Positions 59,474-64,000 of a stretch of 64,000 bases of DNA are shown piece by piece. The translations under genes and the position numbers were made by a program. The notes under the pieces are model-generated. The model made no database searches. It was not told where the DNA came from and was given only the letters and a program-made list of their open reading frames with translations. This DNA comes from Takifugu bimaculatus (Eukaryota > Chordata > Actinopteri > Tetraodontiformes > Tetraodontidae), in assembly GCA_004026145.2 (NCBI GenBank), contig CP034995.1, forward strand, positions 479,001-543,000, written 5' to 3'. Position 1 is the first letter of the stretch, and every line of letters begins with the position of its first letter.

Positions 59474-62400
59474 CAGATATCAGTATCTGCTCTCAGGAGG
59501 ATGGAGTTCAGGTGAAGAGAGCAAAGTGAGAAATCCAGACTAATTTTGTTCCCATCAAAACTGCTTTGTGTGAGGAGAAGTACATCATTGCTTTAACATA
59601 AAAAGCCATTAACTGAAAGCAAACAAAAAATACAAACTCCCCCAATGGCCACCTCTGTGAAAGTGGCTCTCGTGACTGACGTGTGACTAGTTTTTTGTAT
59701 ACAACACGAATACTATGTTTGCCTTTATTATCATCTTCAGAACCATCCCAGATGCTCCGGTCAGAGTACAATGCTACACCAGAGCTTTTCAAACAGACCT
59801 CGAGCCTGAGGAAACCCAAAAATCACTCTGGCTCCAACGGTGAGACTGAAAGTGTAGATCTGTCAGAATGAAAAACTGAAATGAATTAAAAGATTCTCAA
59901 AACAATATAGCCAACTTAAATTTTTATAAAAATTATATTTCAACTCCCTATTGAGTATGTTATCACCACGATCCACCTAGAAAAGCTGAAAGAACAAGCT
60001 TGTAATAGTAAAAACTGAAATGAGACATAACAGACTAATCTGTTAATTTGTCAAACACCCTTCAGTTTTTCACATTTGGAAGGTTAGATTGCTCTGACTC
60101 TCTTTGTGTGTGCGTGTGAGAGTGTGTGTATTTTTTGAAAAACCTTTGCTCATTTGTTGCTTCATTTTGCAGGCGTCACCCTCAGCGCAGATGACTACAG
60201 AGAGAAGGAGGACATGTACGATGAGATTATTCGCCTCAAGAAGGTCAGAGTCATACACAGATAAACTAAACTTGACAGTTTCTGTTTGTGATTATTTATT
60301 TATGTACTCTATATACTTGCATGTTTGAGTGTGAGCAAGTTTTTGATCACTCTCTGCAGAGTCTTCAGGCCCACAAGTCTGACAACCAGCAACTGAAAGT
60401 CAAACTACGCCGCCTGGAGGAGGATAACGCCAAAAGAGAGAAACAGATAGAAGAACTGTTGGATCCTACAAAAGTAAGAGTATGCTGTAAATTTTCATGG
60501 ATAAAAATGTTAAAGGTTTTTAAAAACTTCTTTTGTCTTCAGGGATCTGAGTATACTCGTAGTTTAGTGGACAAGAAAAAAGATGGAAGTGTGGTGAGTA
60601 CGCTCATCCTCCACATTAATATACACAGATTTAAAAAAAAATCCATATTGTGTGTGCTTTTAAATGTGGTCCAGGTTGTAAATGGGCTGAAACAGAGGAT
60701 TTTGAAGCTGGAACAGCAGTGTCGAGAAAAAGAAAATGCTTTGAGGTATGACTACCCTCACCCAGCTTTAATTGATTTTAACATGAGCATGAAGTTGATA
60801 AAGGTTGTTTTCTGTTTTCCACAGTAAACTACAAAGTGAGCTCAGAACCACCAGCCTGGATGAGCTGAAGATCACAGTTGAAACCTACTTTCAAGAGGTA
60901 GAATGTCTCCCTTAAAGAATGCTGCTGCCTACATCTGCAGTAAATGTGTTAACATGTCCAGGTTTTCCAAAACACAAGACAGGGGAAAAAAAGCTAAGAA
61001 AATCTTTGCATCTCATATTTCAGATCCAGAGACTGAGGATTCTTCTGGAGGCTGCAGAAAAGAAGTATGTTTCTGCCCATCAGTTTCACTATCTGTGTTA
61101 TTTTGTTGCATTATAAAAGGATCAGGGTAAGATAACTGGATCTAAATTAGTCGTCAGATGTTCCAACACTGGTTTATTTAATATGAAGTGAACTTTGAAT
61201 TAATGTAATTTGTCTTCTTCCGTTCTTTTATAAAGAAAAAAAAACCCAAACATGGATTTCAGCTTTAAAGATTATATGACAAAATAAACTCATGGCAATC
61301 GAGGATGCCGTACAATTGATCCCCAGACACATTAAGAGTTTCATGAAAGCCATACGTGTTTCTGTGAAGCCTCTCCCAATGTGTTCCTGAAACCAGTCCT
61401 ATCAAAACTAACACACAAGAGCAGACACTTTTCCTTTAAACATCCTGGGTTTGTTAACTTAATTCAAACAGGACATTTGTATTTAAGGTGCTTTAATTTC
61501 TCCTCACGTCACGGTGTACAACATTGTCCTTTGTTGTCTGCGTCTTAAACCTCGTTTGCAGTAGTCGAGCAGAGAGTCGATGCTCCCAAAGGCAGCAGAA
61601 AGTGCTGAACTCTGCGCTTCATCGTCTGTCCGAGAACCTGAAGGAGCTGCAGCAGGAGAACTCGATACTCAGAGAGGAGCTCAACACGGAGAGTCCTGCA
61701 GGAGGACTCAAAGGTGCGTTCCTTAACTTTACACGCTCTCAAACACTTTGATTATTTTCCTTCAAACAATCCTTCAAATAAACACACGTGCTGCAATAAG
61801 GAGTGATGCACCATTGAGATGCTGAACCCTGAGCTGTCTCCTAGGTTACAGAGAATGGAGTAAACAGAGGCTGCTGAGAAGGCTGCTGGAAGTCGAGACG
61901 GTGAGAGAAATCATGACTAACTGTCCATGTAAACACCGACTGTCAGATTTTAAAGAATTATCGCGACCGTGACGACTCCTCTCTCCTCCTATCAGAGGCT
62001 GGAGGACAGCAGAAGACACACCCACACAGCCAAACGCAGAGGCCAATTGGAGCAGGGGGTCCAGACCATGCCCACTGAGATGCAGGGGTTTACCATGGCA
62101 ACAGAGGCAGTGTTCTCCGTGGGAACGATGACTGAGGAAGAAGAGGAGATCTCTGGCCTGAAAGACCTTCTTAGCCAACTGGAGAAGATGAGGGCGGAGC
62201 TTCAACAAACACTGTCTCATAAAGAGTGAGCAAGAAGCAACTTTAATAGATTATAATTTAAATAATTAAGTTTATTTTCAGGACTATAATAAATGTTAAA
62301 TGCCTACTTTTTTATTTCTGGGGCCAGAGGACAACAGTTACTGTTTATACACACACATCTACTATATATAATGTATACACACACTGCACTATATTTTTAC

Positions 62401-63599
62401 ACCTTCTGAATCTGTTTTTTAGTGATGAACTGAGACGTCTGAGGACTGAAAAAGAAGACTTACATAAGGAAACAGAACGTTGGAAAGCTGAACAGATAAA
62501 AGAGCGGGACGAAGAGCGACAGCAGCATAAGTGCGTTCAGCTGATTCTAGACATTTGTTCTATCCATATCTTCCCAGTTTCACAGGGAAGGTGTTGCAAA
62601 GCTGCTAAAAAGAAATATCAAAAGTGACTCTGCTCACATATTTGGCACCATAATAAAGAGCAGCTTGCTAATGTGAACATATGCTGCTTTTAGTTTATCT
62701 CACAATGAAAGAATTTCAGAAAAGGCAGCTGGTTGTATTTGTGTTTGTGTTTACCAGGATGGAGTTAGAGCAGCTGATGGCACAGATCCAAACTCTAGAA
62801 GAGAGAATAAAACCTGCACAGGCTGAGCTCTCTTCTGACTTAGCTGCATCACCAAAGAACAATGACATCACACAGGCTGGAACAGGGCTGGAAGAGAGAG
62901 AAGAGAAGGATGTTGGCGGTACAGAAGAGGAGGGAGTAGGTGAAGGTTTGCATGCAGAGTGGAGCAAAAGAGAGGGCGCATCGGTAGTGATTCAGAGAAA
63001 CTGGAGGGAACACAGAGAAAGGGTATGTTGCTAAAAGATCAAGAAATAAAGAGACAAAATGAGTTTGGTCTCTTTTAATCTGTGTCTGCACTCAATGTGA
63101 AGGACATGGCGATGCTGCAGTCAGCATTCAGAGGCCACCTCAGCAGAGAGGCACTGCTCAAGCATCTGCTGGAAGATCTGCAGAACAAGGTTTCATCCAC
63201 ACACACGCACACACTAAATCACAAAAACGTACACAGCCATCATTCCTGCTCACGGTGTATTCTAACTTCTGAAGAGTATTTCCTTTTCTTTTGTTCTTTG
63301 TTTCCTCCTTTGCAGGCTGTAGAAGCGACAAACACCAACACGGTGGAGGGGCAGCTGGATGGGGTCACCCTGACGTTGATCCAGTCGGCTTTTCGGGGCC
63401 ACCTAGCCCGTTGCACACCCGAAATGAAGAGGTACAGACCTGAGAGATTTGAAACGAACACACTCATACTGTATGTGGCCATGCATCATGTGTGTGATTA
63501 TTTGTGCCTCAGCTTTGGGTCCGCAGTGCCTCCTCTGATGGGAAATGCCTCACCAGTGCAGAGAGGAGCTCAATCTGTACATCATGCTGACAGAACAGG
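58519..63599 (+). CDS. iqce: IQ-motif protein E (ciliary EvC-complex anchor), 18 firm exons plus a last uncertain one
   Basis: With EFCAB7, IQCE anchors the EVC-EVC2 complex at the base of primary cilia to pass on Hedgehog signals. Exons: 58519-58590, 58979-59020, 59123-59177, 59265-59414, 59741-59839, 60173-60243, 60360-60473, 60543-60593, 60675-60745, 60825-60897, 61024-61064, 61562-61713, 61845-61900, 61996-62225, 62423-62530, 62758-63022, 63103-63189, 63316-63431, then probably 63513-63599. Diagnostic segments: EDMYDEIIRLKK, KLRRLEEDNAKREKQIEELL, VVNGLKQRILKLEQQC, and GYREWSKQRLLRRLLE. Long coiled-coils fill exons 7-16. Three IQ-type motifs follow: VVIQRNWREHRER, MLQSAFRGHLSR and LIQSAFRGHLAR. 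Every firm junction keeps phase. The final exon is ambiguous, so the true C-terminus may be at 63590 or beyond the window. Confidence 0.92.
59421..59472. repeat. (CA)26 microsatellite beside the iqce exon 4 donor
   Basis: A perfect CA run begins only six bases after the GT of the splice donor (GTAAGA at 59415-59420) that ends iqce exon 4, and fills the start of intron 4. Confidence 0.95.
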
Positions 63600-64000
63600 T
63601 GAAAATTATTGTTAATTATTAGTAGTATCACGTGATCCCCTTGTTGTAGAAAGAACGTAGAGTAAATACACTGTTTATTCAGCCACGTTAAGGTGTCCGT
63701 CAATGATAGGTCTTGATGTTTGACTGGACCTCCATTACACCCTCCTGCTTTTAATCTATTCATCATCCATTCATTTTTTATAAGACACACTGAATTTTGT
63801 TGTTCAAAACAAAACAGAGTTTAAATTTACATAGAAATGGAGCCAAATTAAATACTTTCCACTGGAAGCAAAGGAGGTTTGAATGACTAGTTGCTGTATA
63901 CATTATGTTGTTGCCAAGCTGATAAATACATCTGGGAAGATGGTGAGGTAGAAAAGCCATGGCTGTCCTCTAGTTTGTACCCCTCCAGGACAAAATCCAG
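63600..64000. other. Right edge: iqce intron or 3' flank
   Basis: AT-rich sequence after the last possible iqce exon. I see no confident exon or strong polyadenylation signal, so whether iqce continues past the edge is undecided. Confidence 0.4.

Overview
The window is vertebrate nuclear DNA, almost certainly from a ray-finned (teleost) fish. Genes are split into many short exons with compact GT-AG introns, CA/GT microsatellites are frequent, and the encoded proteins are fish-like orthologues of human OLFM2, COL5A3, RDH8, PALB2, PLK1, FSCN1 and IQCE, plus a Ras-dva-like GTPase of a family reported lost from placental mammals. No operons, phage, CRISPR arrays or rRNA/tRNA genes were seen. Exons were traced by eye from splice sites, reading phase and remembered family sequence; no alignment was run. 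Layout, left to right: (1) 1908-6951, minus strand: the first three coding exons of olfm2, whose olfactomedin-domain exons lie beyond the left edge. (2) 9668-9817, minus: an orphan, well-spliced 50-codon exon I cannot assign. (3) 12365-31463, minus: the complete coding region of a fibrillar procollagen alpha chain, col5a3, in 66 exons. (4) 33856-36307, plus: rdh8 (6 exons), head-to-head with col5a3. (5) 37442-42724, plus: palb2 (12 exons). (6) 44177-46839, minus: plk1 (11 exons), tail-to-tail with palb2. (7) 48537-49177, minus: an intronless Ras-dva-like GTPase. (8) 51929-55275, minus: fscn1 (5 exons). (9) 58519 to about 63600, plus: iqce (18-19 exons), head-to-head with fscn1. From memory of human maps, the order joins three blocks: olfm2-col5a3-rdh8 (human 19p13.2), palb2-plk1 (16p12) and fscn1-iqce (7p22). 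The genes do not form one pathway; they are ordinary neighbours covering extracellular matrix, retinoid metabolism, DNA repair and mitosis, actin bundling and ciliary Hedgehog signalling. The most notable signal is a set of isolated frame breaks inside otherwise well-conserved exons: one surplus base in each of two 54-nt collagen exons, one in fscn1 exon 4, two near the C-terminus of the Ras-dva-like gene, and a phase break in palb2 exon 5. rdh8, plk1, iqce and the olfm2 exons are clean. The insertion bias suggests uncorrected long-read errors more than pseudogenes, but population or mutational explanations are not excluded. I found no convincing undescribed biological system; the orphan exon, the GC-AG intron of col5a3 and the frame-break pattern most deserve checking.
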